From the NCBI GenBank assembly GCA_037178675.1, contig JAYMGJ010000734.1, positions 59,463 to 123,462 of the forward strand: a stretch of 64,000 nucleotides of DNA, written 5' to 3'. Position numbers and translations under genes: made by a program. A model generated the notes under the pieces. It did not search any database. It saw nothing but the letters and a program-made list of their open reading frames with translations, and was not told the origin of the DNA. Source of the DNA: Scleroderma bovista (lineage: Eukaryota; Basidiomycota; Agaricomycetes; Boletales; Sclerodermataceae). Of the stretch, positions 36,701 to 47,698 are shown one piece after another (position 1 is the first letter of the stretch; every line of letters starts with the position of its first letter).

Positions 36701-39131
36701 CCCTGTGTCGCTATATATTTTTTTCGAGTACCCAATGGCTGCACGTACGAAGCGTTGACATAATCATCCAGTGGCGAAGATACCCGCTGGGCACCCGGTA
36801 AAATGTTGTCGCCCTGCTGTAGGTCCACACTCGTTGAGTGTCCGATGTTATCTCCAAGTAGCGTTGCTGCATTAGTAAGCGGGAGAGAATGTCCTGTGTG
36901 TGTTGATGTGTCCATGGGCCCAGCAACCTGTGAGTGAGGATGTCGCAAAGGAAAAGGAGTTATCCTCGTAATAGTTGACTCTGGCAGAGCACCTTCGGAC
37001 GGAGAGGAGAGCAGCCCAGGTAGTTGTGTCGCTATGGGGGATATATCCATAGGAGAAGTAAGGAACTCTAACATACGCGTGTCGGTGTCCACGAAGTCGG
37101 CCGGGGAGTTAGCCTGGTTTAGAAGAGCTCGTTCCTGACAACCGTCAACGTCAAGGACTGCCTTTCCAGGATCGAGCGAAAGACGCACAAGAGTTGAGTC
37201 TATTCCCTCCGCTGTCACTGCCGAACTGCCGAACTGAGAGACGGATCGCTGGCGTATCCCATCCCTGGTGCGATTGGATCCTCGATCAGTGGATTTTCCT
37301 TTGTTTCCCATTCCCGGATGAGATCCCTGGTGCCGTCCATCATGGAGGCGGACACGAGCGTGTTCAAAGGGCCAAATGTATTTATACCTGGAAAGTGCGG
37401 ATGAGAAGTAAGGAATCCATAGAGAAGGCAAAGAACGAAAGAAAAGAATGTCGCCTTCAACGAGGACTACACCGCATGTCCAGAAATGCACGAGATGGGT
37501 AACATAGCGGGAACATGCTTGGCATACAATCGGCGTTGTTTCCTTGCACGATCGGTTTCCATCCTCAGTATGCCTTGCATCCGATCGTAATGGGGGGCAT
37601 AGCATCTACTTGATATGAAATCCAGAACGTTATGTACCTCGACAAGGAGGGGAATGCATGAACTGAAAGTGCGAACCAGTATAACACAAAAAGACATCGA
37701 TACCAGAGACCACGTTAATACCCACCTGTTCTTAGTACCTTTTTCCACACCAGCCGTTATAGAGAATGGGAACGAAGAATGCGGTGCGTGTGGGGTTGCC
37801 TTGGTCACTGGAGTAGGTCCCGTGGCATAATCGGCACCCTGGTCGCCTCGGACTGTACTAGATTTTCCCCCTTGTGTCTGGCAGTACGCTTTGTCAGTGG
37901 CTGCCATCTCGCTCTCTTTCGAGTGATGTTCCATGATGGTTTGTAATCGTCTTTGTTCCGCGAGCTCGATCCGGTAGAATTGCATTGCGAGAGCCTCGGT
38001 ACCTTCCTCTACCTCTGGATCATGTTCGTCTGGATCAGACGAATGTGGTTCATCGCTCGATTCGGACTCGGACCCAGGGATTCGTGACGACGGAGAAGGA
38101 TCCCGAATGGCAGATCGGCGGGCGATCTCGCGAAGCCATTGAAAGGGGAGGTCATTAAGGCGTCTCCTTACGCGCCGAGGGAGACGGAGAGGTATACGTT
38201 CGGTGATACCATGTGATAGCTCCACGTTTTGTCTGATCACATCGAAAAAGGGATTCGCTGCCTGCGAGAAAGTCTGAGAGACGCGGGGGACCTCGGTGGC
38301 GCCTAAAACCGCGCCCAAGTTGATAGTCGAAGAAACGGAGAATGCTATTTTAGGTAGATGTTTCGTTCGTAGTGCACTTGTTGCGCTTCCAGGCTCTGCA
38401 TCCTCGTCCTCTGTGCTCGGTTGTTCTGTGGTTGTAAGTTCTCTTGCCTCTCTCCAGACAGCCTGGAATCCACCTCGAACCCAGCCAAGTTCGCCAGTGA
38501 AACCTTCCGCACGGAATTTGCGGAGGAGACCTGCGATATTGCTATTATGAGGTAGATGTGCTGAATCAGCATCATAGACGAGGATGCGGGACGCCGCTGG
38601 CCAAGTAGAGAATCGAGAGCGGGCAGACGAAGATGGGAGCATCTGTGCGAGCTTGGAAAGAGAAAAGAGAGGACGTTTGAGAAGGGTAGACGGGACAGAG
38701 AGAGAGAGAGCACGGTTGATGCGAGCGGAAACGTGGGCGGCATGGGGTCGAATGTCGAGGATGAGGGTGGACGTGTCAGAAAGGTATGGCAAAAGGGCCA
38801 AGGGGGGGATGGAGCAGAATGGCTGGATTGAATGCGGCTCTGAACGCGGAGGCAAAAGGTCGTGTGGCTGGTTTGTATGGGGAGGGGGCATCAGAGGAAA
38901 GGTGGGGGAAGGGAGAGAAACAGATGATTTGGGAAGGTGAGGGTGATGATGCTGTGGTATTTGCTGATTGTGGTCATCTTTGCGGATATCATCGGGGAGG
39001 AGCCGCGCGGTGAGGAGATCAGCCGAGCCAAACCTTGCAGCAATTGCCTGTGCAAAGGAGTCAACGGACTCCCCCTGGTTGGTGCTATCCTGGCCAGAGA
39101 AGGGAACACTGTTGAAAAAATCGTTGGACAT
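33740..39131 (-). CDS. Rhodanese-PTP tyrosine phosphatase, very long (Pyp1/Ptp2-like)
   Basis: Likely a MAP-kinase tyrosine phosphatase like Pyp1/2 and Ptp2/3. The start is ATG 39131 (MSNDFFNSVPFSGQD). An N-terminal rhodanese/Cdc25-like domain follows (LILDIRPHAAHVSARI; RILVYDADSAHLP), lacking the catalytic Cys, as in MAPK-binding domains. Then come a disordered region and a PTP domain entered through KYIWPFEHARVRL, DDYVNASYVQP, YIATQGPLPATFVDFW, the WPD loop (YLDWPDMNVP) and the P-loop HCSAGVGRTG at about 35967-35998. The Q-loop segment (DMREQRMSLCQSLRQYVFVH) only appears at 34270-34332, after some 545 residues of Ser/Gly/Asn-rich insert. The last exon ends at TAG 33740-33742. Introns at about 37680-37742, 37380-37470, 36600-36672 and 34056-34110. 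Close to 1,700 residues. Confidence 0.87.
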
Positions 39132-39585
39132 GGCGAGTGGAGAAATGAAAGTATGGTGGCGCTCAATTGCGAGACAGTGTAACAAGGAAAGCCGAGGATA
39201 GAAAAGAACTTGGGGACGAGCCCAGCAGGCTACCCGTGTATTTGCCCGCTGGAAAGCAGAAGAATTAAATACGAATGTTTAGACGCAGGATGAGGATGGT
39301 GAGCAGTGCAGCCACTACGCTGTTCGTCCCTTGACCCGATCAGGAAGTCACGGGGTATGATGTCACCCATTTGAATTCTAGGCCATGATGTCATCTTGCC
39401 GATGCAAGTGGACCTGCTTCACCGACGTTGTCTAGCCCACTTCAATCTTTGGTGCGCATTCCAGTACATTCCACGTAGACTAGGATCAATTATGTAATTC
39501 CGTACTAAGATTAGAGAGACATGTATTTTGCCATCCTGATGCATTCGTCAACATGCGATCAGTCGATGACTGTCAGTCAGTCAAC
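39132..39585. other. Spacer between NFU1 3' end and PTP promoter
   Basis: Both neighbours run leftward, so this is the PTP promoter plus the NFU1 3' UTR. I see no gene; the sequence includes ctgtcagtcagtcaa near 39570, a short simple repeat. Confidence 0.35.
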
Positions 39586-40558
39586 TCACTTGTGCTCTTC
39601 TCTGGGTTCCTTTGTCCCCTTCGATAAGCGCTGTTCAAGTTTCGCAAACTCATTTAGTGCTATAACTTCCTCCTCATCCATTACCTGAATAGTCAGACGG
39701 CTTGTATATATAAATGATGGATCAGTTCCCTCACCTGCTCAACTCCTTTGACCTCAGGAATGTAATGCATTAGCATTCTCTCTATTCCCGACTTCAGTGT
39801 CACCGTGCTTGAATCACATCCCCTACAACTGCCCTTGAGCTTGACCTTGACGTATCCGTCGTCACTGAGACCACGGTATTCTATGTCCCCGCCGTCCTCC
39901 ATGATAGCTGGCCGCACTCTCGTGTCAAGGAGCTCCTTGATCATGGCGACAGTCTCCGAATCCGTATCAAGAATGCGGGTGTCTTGAGGTCCGGCCGAAT
40001 CTCGGTCCTCTTGCGAGCGGAAAAGGGCCATGCCAGAAGAAAAGTGTTCCATCAATATTGAGTAAACCTCCGGCTTGATCACCGACCAAACCGTCTCAGT
40101 CTCCTTCGATACAGTCACGAAGTCGGGCCCATAAAATACCGCTTTGACGCCTTCTATACCCATTAGTCGAACAGCCAATGGTGATATGAGAGCAGAACGC
40201 GTGTCGAGGAATTCCGCAGTTCCATCGCCCATGACACTCGAACCGGGGATGAACTTGAGCGAATCTTCATTCGGTGTTGTCTCTGTTTGGATGAACATGG
40301 TCCGGCCTGGGTAGGAATGAGTACAATAATGCAATGCAACTTAACACACTAACGCTGCTGGCGCAGTGCGCTGGCTGAGAATACCGACTTGCGTGAATAC
40401 GCGGAAGAGGCGGTCACAAGCCCAATTTGTGGGATGCCTCTGAAAGTAGTAGTCAAAGAAATTGGCCATGAATGAAAACCAAGCCCAAGCCTTTTCCTTG
40501 AACCAATGCCAGCCTTGAGAGCGGCTCTGAAATGACCCGAAGGAAGCCTATACGCCAT
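39586..40558 (-). CDS. NFU1: Mitochondrial Fe-S cluster scaffold Nfu1
   Basis: Nfu1 helps deliver [4Fe-4S] clusters to lipoate synthase and respiratory complexes in the mitochondrial matrix. The start is ATG 40558; the first 70 residues are Arg/Ser-rich and lack acids, a matrix-targeting sequence. The Nfu N domain follows (MFIQTETTPNEDSLKFIPG; DTRSALISPLAVRLMGIEG), then the NifU-like C domain with the cluster-binding C-x2-C (GSCRGCDSSTVTLKSG). Exon 2 starts with RTMFIQTE after a short intron. A last exon, after an intron near 39687-39738, ends LSKGTKEPREEHK at TGA 39586-39588. It is divergent from ALG1 by 98 bp. Confidence 0.94.
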
Positions 40559-40656
40559 GGCAAGAGAGATGGGCCAACTCGCTTACGTTATCTGGGTGTG
40601 CAATATTTGATGCCGCATCCAGGACTCAAAGTTGTGATATACTACCACAGGATGCA
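40559..40656. promoter_or_regulatory. Shared NFU1/ALG1 promoter spacer, 98 bp
   Basis: Start codons of NFU1 and ALG1 are 98 bp apart on opposite strands. The spacer contains caatatttg and a weak AT-rich patch (gtgatatacta) but no obvious core elements. Confidence 0.4.
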
Positions 40657-42556
40657 ATGACTCTCAGCTTCCTTCTACTCGCACTGTGTCTCCTTCTCTT
40701 CGTATCTGCCGTTAAATCGCTTCGCTACGTGAAGCGACGTCCGAAACGTCGAACCGTTGCCCTTCTTGTGCTCGGTGATGTGGGACGCAGCCCACGGATG
40801 ATGTATCATGCTGAGAGCTTTGCACAACTCGAGTTTAAGACATTCCTTATCGGATATAAAGGTACTGGTTAAGTTCAAATAGATTAACAACCACTCATCA
40901 TACTACTTGCGCCGTTTTGTTAGGCTCAAAGCCTATCTCATCCCTCACTTCTCTTTCCAACGTCCAGCTCTGTTACCTGCCAGAACCCCCGAGTATCGGG
41001 ACAGCACCGTTTATTTTATTGGCTTCCATCAAGATTGCGCACCAGATAATCACCATTTTATACACTCTATTGACCATTCATACACCGGAGTTTATCGTGG
41101 TGCAAGTGCGTTCTCTTCTGTCACGCTCCGTCGTATCTCGGCTTGGTCTAATTTCACTCTAAGAATCCTCCAGCGATTCCTACACTCGCTCTTGTTCAGT
41201 TTGTTGGCCTGATTCGGGGTAGCAAGGTAATCATCGACTGGCATAACCTTGGATTCAGTCTCCTCGCGCTCAAGCTAGGTCGCACCCACCCATTTGTACG
41301 AATTGCGAAGCGATTCGAGGACACATTTGGACGATATGCTTATGCACACTTGTTTGTCACGCAAGCCATGCACGATCACCTCATGAAAGAGGTCAGGCTC
41401 ATGTATGTGTCATATGCGTTGGCTTGGCCACCAGTACTAACCATTCTGAAGCGGTCGCAAGGTGGTACTTTACGATCGTCCTCCTAGCCATTTCCATAGA
41501 TGTTTGCCACCCGAGATCCACGAGGTACTCTGCAAAGTTCCCAAACATACCCCCCCTTACATTTTATTCGTCAGCTCTTCCTTCGTCTGGGGCCCTCATT
41601 GACGGATCCGGCCCTCAAGGAATTTTTGCCAACTGCTAATGTTCCTTACACTACTCAATTTACGACGACGACCTGGGGATCTCCCGAACGGACGTCGTAT
41701 TTTCACATCAATATGCCCAAATTACGCGATGATCGAGTTGCCTTGGTCGTGAGCAGCACGTCCTGGACGCCTGATGAGGATTTTGGCATTCTCCTGGAGG
41801 CGTTGAAAATGTACGAGGAACGCGCCCAGGAAGTCAACTGTGATCCACGGTCTCACATCACAGGCAAGTTGCCGCGAATATGGGTGGTGATCACGGGCAA
41901 AGGTCCTCTCAGGACAGCGTACATGTCGGATGTAGCAAAACTGCAGGACAAATGGGCCTTTGTAAGGTGTACTAGCTTGTGGCTCGAGGCGGAGGATTAT
42001 CCGTTACTGTTAGGTGAGGGGATCTGATGCCAGAATTTGTCGGCTTTAAACGCTAAAATGACTTAGGATCGGCAGACTTGGGAATATGTTTGCACTCAAG
42101 TTCCTCTGCCTTGGATTTGCCGATGAAGGTAGTTGACATGTTTGGGTGTGGCCTGCCTGTTTGTGCACTTAATTTCAAGTGGTATGGTATTTTGTTATAT
42201 ATGTTGAATTTATTATCATCATTTCTATCTGAAGTCTTCCTGAACTTGTCAAGCCTGGTCAGAATGGTCTTATATTCAAGGATGCAACACAGCTTGCATG
42301 TCAAATGGAGGTGTGCCATCAAATTTTCCTTTGAGAGAAACCATGATTTACATTGTTTTAGACTCTTCTTGTGTCATTTCCTGATTCTCCTCAATTAGAG
42401 GTGCTGAGGACATCTATTCAAAGGATTGAAAAACCCTTCTGTCTACACCCTCATCAATCTTCAGAAGGCATGGGCTGGGATTGGTGCAGTTGGACAGATA
42501 ACTGGAATCATGTTGTGAAGCCCCTGGTGCTAGGGAAAGTGGAACAAGTGGACTGA
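40657..42556 (+). CDS. ALG1: Chitobiosyldiphosphodolichol beta-mannosyltransferase Alg1
   Basis: Alg1 (GT33) adds the first mannose to the dolichol-linked GlcNAc2 core at the cytosolic face of the ER. ATG 40657 opens an N-terminal anchor ([17 protein letters not shown]) and [19 protein letters not shown], the conserved nucleotide-binding start. Later segments are [78 protein letters not shown] and [20 protein letters not shown], all typical of Alg1. The two last exons, about 42232-42309 and 42361-42556, complete the fold ([19 protein letters not shown]). They contain no CpG at all, unlike the rest of the gene. The end [10 protein letters not shown] at TGA 42554-42556 is the best reading. Confidence 0.9.
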
Positions 42557-42925
42557 CAATTGTTTGACTCAACTGACATAAGAGTGTGTGAAGTTTCTTG
42601 AGTGGAAATGGCCTTGAGTTTCAATGCAGGAGAACTTTCACTCTTTGCAATCCAGTGTGTAGTACAAGTCAGGAAAGGTTGTGCATTGTGATCTAATCAA
42701 ATGTCAGCAGTGAGTGATACTTCCATCAACTCCATAAAGGTATCTTCCATGACCACCTGGTGCAGTGGTTCTTGGGCATTATCAGTGAGAAGGAGATGGA
42801 TGCTGTCATGACTGTGACACCTGATCACTCTGTACCCTATTGTCTGATTGCATCCATGTGTTTGCTGTCTGTTTATAGTATGTACTCCTCTTTTCTGTTT
42901 CCCTTTATCTGACCTGTATCACCAC
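42123..42925. other. 803-bp stretch without a single CpG
   Basis: From the base after gccg at 42119-42122 to the cg at 42926, both strands lack CpG. The stretch covers the last exons of ALG1, its 3' flank (42557-42803, otherwise featureless) and the first 120 bp of the 5' LTR of Gypsy-1. Sequence just to the left has CpGs at normal density. Long-term cytosine methylation followed by deamination is the simplest cause. Confidence 0.9.
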
Positions 42926-42999
42926 CGATTGGTGAGTGTGTTGTCCGTTCTGTCTCTCTGTATGATTACCTAATATGTTTCCTTTCTTGTTTCTGGTTA

Positions 43000-43024
43000 C
43001 AGTCGGACCCCTCTTAACCCATAA
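43000..43024 (+). repeat. Left terminal inverted repeat of the pogo-type element
   Basis: It begins CAGTCGGACCCCTCTTAACC directly after the TA duplication and matches the right end in inverted orientation with two mismatches. Confidence 0.9.
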
Positions 43025-43276
43025 CCCCATAACCCCTGATACCCCATACAATTTTGCATCTACCAACTTGGTTCGCAGTGATTTGGTACCTATAACCCAT
43101 AAACCCCTGATACCCCATATCCCATACTTTTTTGGGGGGTCATAACCCATACATAGGGGCTAATGTACCTCAATATTTCCTAATAAAGACCTATCTATTT
43201 TATAATTTGTCATGTTGCCTGATCTTGAAAGTTGAATCCTGCCTCCCAAGCTGTCTCACGATGAAGCTGTCTCACG

Positions 43277-45692
43277 ATGAAGCCTCTCGAAGCCATCAAG
43301 AAGGGTCTCAATATCCTTAAGGAGCAAACCCACGAGCAGAAAACAAAGCTCAAGGCTGATTTGCAGGCGAAGAAGAAACTATCAGAGGAGGATGAACAGT
43401 GGTTGGATGGTGAAGGAAACCTTGTGGATGAAGAACGTGTCGTGGACCTACTTGAAAGGACCTCAGACTACAAGAGGAGCCTAGCACAGCTGGATTTGAA
43501 AGACAAAAGTGTCATACAAAAGTTACATGACCTAGCTAATGCCAGCAGTAATGGGCCTGGAAAGAAGCGCAAACATAGTCTTTTCTGATTTTTTATTGAT
43601 CAAAATGTGTGCTCATAACTCCATCATAGGTCCTGAACATCCAGTATGGAACATAGCTGAAAAGAAAAAGAACGAAAATGCAGGCTGTTCAGTTGTGAAG
43701 GAAAATGCAACATTAGCCCAGCGAATAGAAATTCTCAACTGGCATCATGCACAAAGCAAAAGCCAGAAGGAAACAGCTACGTACTTTAATACCAAGTATC
43801 CTAGTCTTCAACTCAAGCAGCTGATCATATCTGCGTGGCTGAAGGATGAGGCAAAATGGCGTCAGCAATGGGAAAACAACAAAGGAGACCATTCCACAAA
43901 GCGTGCACGACAAACACAACACCCAGAGATCACAGAAATGATGGACCTTTGGGTTTCTCAAGCAATGGGGGATGGGATTTTGCTGACTGGCGAGGTTTTG
44001 CGTCAAAAATGGTTGCGGTTTGCAGACCTTGCTGGTGTGCCAACAGATGAGTGCCTTTGCTTGAGTAATGGCTGGCTGGCTCATTATAAAGCAAGGAATG
44101 GCCTGAAGGAATTCAAGTGTCATGGTGAAGCTTCGTCAGTCAGCGAACAAATGGTCGAGAAGGAAAGAGAACATATGCAAACGATAATCAAAGAAGGCAG
44201 CTATAAACTCAGGGACATTTTTAATATGGACAAAACTGGTCTATTCTATGGGTATGTTGCCACAGATTCTTTTCCAATGAAATGGACTCATTATCAAGGA
44301 CATAAAGGTTACCTCCTGACCGAGGACTTGCCGACAAGAAACGATCTGGTGTAAAAGGTATTAAGGCCAGGTTGACCTATGCCTTTACCATGAATGCAGA
44401 TGGCTCCAGGAAGCTGAAGCCATTTATCATTGGAAAATACAAGAAGCCTAGAGCATTTGCACGAAAGTCTGGTGCTCAGCTCGGCTTCTATTACCGGAAC
44501 AATGCAAAGCGTGGATGACAACAGTTCTATATCAGGAGTGGCTCCATGAGTGGGATCTCGAGTTGAAGCAGGAAAAAAGAAACATACTCCTTCTCCAAGA
44601 TAACTTTTCTGGCCACGTTGTACCAGACAATCTTCAATGCATCCGTGTCGAGAACTTCAAGCCAAACCTAACATCACTGATTCAGCCAAACGACCAGGGG
44701 ATTATTCACTGCTTTAAAGCACACTACCGAGCGAAGTTTATCGAGCGTGCCATTGATCGCTATGATACTGGTGTCACTGCTTCAGCAATCTACGAAATCA
44801 ATCAACTTGAGGCAATGCGGCTTGCTGACGAGGCCTGGAAGGAAGTAGATGCAACAATGATCAGACAATGCTGGAAAAAGTCTGGCATTTTACCAGACAT
44901 CGTTCCCACTGTTCCGCAGCCACTTGTTTCCATATCATCGCTTCTCGCCACTTCAGACTTGCTGAACCCTGTTGCGGACACTGAGATGGAGGTGACAGTT
45001 GCACTAGATGGACTACAATGAAGGGGGGTGCTCCAGGTCTCAAACAGGATGAGTTTGAAGGATCTGCTAAATGTTGAAGTCACATGTGCACCCGGCGTAA
45101 ACCGTCGATGAAGTGTGCACAAGACTGCGACCCATATTAGTGTAGACTTAGTAATAGTCCTCTTTAGAGTAGATGTTACATGTTACATGTCACACGTCAC
45201 AGTCATGCATCACACTATTTGTTGTATATGAACAGCGTTAATCGCTTATATAATATAACAGCTCTTAACCAGCTACCGCTACCATCTCTGGTTGTGTACT
45301 CCACCCAACAGGTGAGTTGGAGTAGCAGTTCCTCTATGTATATAGGTATTGCTTCAACACTAAACCCAGTTGCAGAGTTGAGCACGATGGATGAGACATC
45401 AGATGAAGAAATTTACTGTGCTGTGATGGAGGCACAGCATGATAACTTGATGACTAATGATGACTCCATTGAAGATGGTCCAGTCAACCCCCCTCCAACA
45501 CGTCATGAGGCTCTTGAAGCCACACTGGTTATCACAAAGCACGTTGAAGATATGGATGATCCACTGGCACGAACATTAGAGAAGAATTTGGGTTCATTTC
45601 GGCGCCTGTTGCATACAGCAGAATTCAAGTCCATGGTCCCCAGTCGTTTGACTGATTACTTTACTTCAAAACCAAACCAAACCTTTTCCTAG
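43277..45692 (+). pseudogene. CENP-B-type (Tigger/pogo) DDE transposase, frameshifted
   Basis: Exons 43277-43577, 43630-44251 and 44309 onward join in frame, with a probable last exon from about 45320 to the TAG at 45690-45692. Residues 1-100 are charged helix. Next are an HTH region (LAQRIEILNWHHAQSKSQ; ISAWLKDEAKWRQQW), a Tc5/CENP-B HTH (EVLRQKWLRFADLAGVP) and DDE_1. The three catalytic Asp are present: FNMDKTGLFYG, ILLLQDNFSGH and LIQPNDQGIIHCFK. A one-base loss at about 44507-44512 shifts the frame between FYYRNNA and WMTTVLYQEWL, so the gene is broken unless this is a sequencing error. Confidence 0.88.
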
Positions 45693-45861
45693 ACCTTTCG
45701 CTACAGTACACATTCCTACAGTACATATTTTATAATGGCAACTCATTGGAAGTTCAGAACATTCAAGGTGAAGCAGTAACCCTCCAACTATTATGTAATA
45801 GAGGTCACCTCCCCAACCCCATAACCCCTGATAACCCATATTCTAGGGTATCTCCCGAAGG

Positions 45862-45886
45862 GTATGGGTTATGAGGGGTCTGACTG
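45862..45886 (-). repeat. Right terminal inverted repeat of the pogo-type element
   Basis: Read on the minus strand it starts CAGTCAGACCCCTCATAACC and is followed on the + strand by the second TA. Confidence 0.9.
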
Positions 45887-46312
45887 TACTATATGTTCCC
45901 ATCCCATTGCATTACTAATACAATACCTATTGGTAAACCAGTTATTGCATTTACCATACTTACTCAGCATGCAGTGCGACTGTGCTTGTCATTTGTTGGT
46001 AATCCTGCCTTCCTGTACATCGCCTCATCTGTTCTACTCAGTATAAATACCTAGATACTTGGTCTATTGTAGTTTCAGTTCAAATATCAAATAAGATACT
46101 TCTCATCTGTTCTCCCTTCGCACTCTCCATCTCTGTCTCATGCAAGCACTCAGTTGCTGACCAACCTAACTTGGACTCTCTGTATAAACCCTTGGTCAGC
46201 CTTCCTACCACTGGGGAAGTGCAACTACACTACCTAGCATCTTGGTCTTACCACTAGACCAACCCCTGACCCCCTGACCCCTTGCAGAGATCAGATTGGT
46301 GAAGAACCGGTC

Positions 46313-47698
46313 TTGACAGTATATTTGCACTCTAGTCTTGTACAAGTTCACAATCACCTATGTCCAGGACAATCCAAACTCGCTCGCACAAACAACCCAG
46401 AACCCTCAGTGTCTGATGTTTGTTGGGCTGCTGCTTTGAGTGCTCTGACTAGCCTCAGGCACTCACCCGACTCTGTCTGCCAATTCCAAGGCTTCTCCGC
46501 TTGGAGAGCCTCCTCCCCCGCTCAGCATTGCCCACCTGGGGCTTTCATCGAAGATCTCGGCGATGACCTAGGTGGTGACCATCCCAATGACAATGGCCCC
46601 GGTGATGGTGGTCCCAGCAGTGATGGTCCCGACGACCCCGACGACCCAAACAATGATGATGGCGGTGAAGACCCCATTGAGGGCATCCCTGACCAAGAAA
46701 AGGCTGGTCTAGTCATTTTCAATAACCTCTCCATTGCTATCGACACACTTACGCGATCTTCGTGCTCATCTGATTCTTCATCTCGCACCAAGGTGCATGA
46801 GCCTGACACCTTTGATGGGACCAATCCAAAGAAGTTGCGCACATTCCTAGTCCAGTGCAAGCTCAACTTCCAGGACCGACCAAAGGTGTTTCGCACTGAC
46901 CGAACCAAGGTCACTTTTGCGCAGTCCTATCTGAAGGGAATGGCTCTCGAATGGTTCGAGCCAGACCTACTCAGTGCTGGAGACCCCCACAACCATCCAA
47001 TCTGGATGACTGATTGGGAAGAGTTCGTTATTGAACTCCAAACAACCTTCGGTCCCCATGACCCTGTTGCCAACGCCGAGCATCAGCTTGACCACCTCTG
47101 CATGAAGGAAAACCATCGTGCCAATCGATACATGGTTGACTTCAACCGTATCGCGTCCCAGGTTCGGGGCTACGGCGATGGCGCCCTGCGTCATCACTTC
47201 TATACAGGTCTCCCCGACCAAATCAAGGACAAGATAAGCCGCGTTGGTAAACTGCGCACTCTGAACGGTCTCCGCATCCTCACCCAGGAGATCGATGCCC
47301 GATATTGGGAACATAAGGAAGAGGTCGCTCGTCAGAACAAGACCTCTACCAACACTAGTACCAACACCCCCAACACCAAGTCGGGTAAAACCGATAAGGG
47401 TAAATCCTCGGGCAACGCTGCCCAGTTTTCTTTGTCGTCAACCCTGACTCAGAAATCTAACAAGTTGGGCAAGACTGCTGAGCTTTTGGACAAGCTCGGC
47501 AAGGATGGCAAGCTGACCTCTGAGGAATGCAAGCACAGGTTCGACATGAATCTGTGCATGTTCTGTGGTGCAACCGGCCACAAGGCCAAGGACTGCCCCA
47601 AGTCAGGCTCTCGAGCAGCCAAAGCTAGGGCAGCTACCACCACTATGAACAACATGTCGGAAGCCAAACCGATGGCCTCCACCGAGGCAAAAAAATAG
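46313..47698 (+). CDS. Gypsy-1 gag, N-terminus damaged
   Basis: Gag forms the virus-like particle. The core segments LRTFLVQCKLNFQDR, AQSYLKGMALEWFEPDLL and EHQLDHLCMKENHRANRY precede a linker and one zinc knuckle CMFCGATGHKAKDC. The frame ends at TAG 47696-47698 right after seven A. There is no in-frame ATG at the expected position. An ATG at 46359 (MSRTIQTRSH) in another frame matches the start of Gypsy-3 gag, so a frameshift or stop has separated the start from the body. Confidence 0.85.
   Translation: MTVYLHSSLVQVHNHLCPGQSKLARTNNPEPSVSDVCWAAALSALTSLRHSPDSVCQFQGFSAWRASSPAQHCPPGAFIEDLGDDLGGDHPNDNGPGDGGPSSDGPDDPDDPNNDDGGEDPIEGIPDQEKAGLVIFNNLSIAIDTLTRSSCSSDSSSRTKVHEPDTFDGTNPKKLRTFLVQCKLNFQDRPKVFRTDRTKVTFAQSYLKGMALEWFEPDLLSAGDPHNHPIWMTDWEEFVIELQTTFGPHDPVANAEHQLDHLCMKENHRANRYMVDFNRIASQVRGYGDGALRHHFYTGLPDQIKDKISRVGKLRTLNGLRILTQEIDARYWEHKEEVARQNKTSTNTSTNTPNTKSGKTDKGKSSGNAAQFSLSSTLTQKSNKLGKTAELLDKLGKDGKLTSEECKHRFDMNLCMFCGATGHKAKDCPKSGSRAAKARAATTTMNNMSEAKPMASTEAKK
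47689..47695 (+). promoter_or_regulatory. A7 heptamer, putative -1 frameshift site gag/pol
   Basis: Seven A precede the gag stop directly. In the -1 frame the reading continues into the protease. A AAA AAA is a classic slippery heptamer, and Gypsy-3 has the same site. Confidence 0.6.

Larger units (their letters stand above)
43000..45886 (+). mobile_element. pogo/Tigger-type DNA transposon inside the 5' LTR
   Basis: The 2,887-bp insertion is flanked by TA on both sides (42998-42999 and 45887-45888); removing it and one TA restores the LTR. Terminal inverted repeats begin CAGTCRGACCCCTCWTAACC at both ends with two mismatches in 24 bp. Direct subterminal repeats of cataacccctgata-type lie at 43028-43048, 43098-43119 and 45819-45840. 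TA duplication, the CAG-type ends and the CENP-B/DDE transposase place it in Tc1-mariner, pogo/Tigger branch. Confidence 0.93.
42804..46318 (+). repeat. 5' LTR of Gypsy-1, split by a DNA transposon
   Basis: LTR parts 42804-42999 and 45887-46318 align to the 3' LTR over their whole length. A TATA-like tagtataaatac-type box (cagtataaatacc) sits at about 46040. Nearly all CpGs seen in the 3' LTR are TpG or CpA here. Confidence 0.9.

Noticed and set aside
37590..37625. Intron of 33 nt in the phosphatase gene (gtacat to aag)
   Set aside because: Too short, and the sequence reads through in frame into the expected MQGILRMETD segment.
43010..43160. Interstitial telomere repeat (aaccc-rich words)
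   Set aside because: The words are not TTAGGG arrays, occur at both ends of the transposon and belong to its subterminal region.
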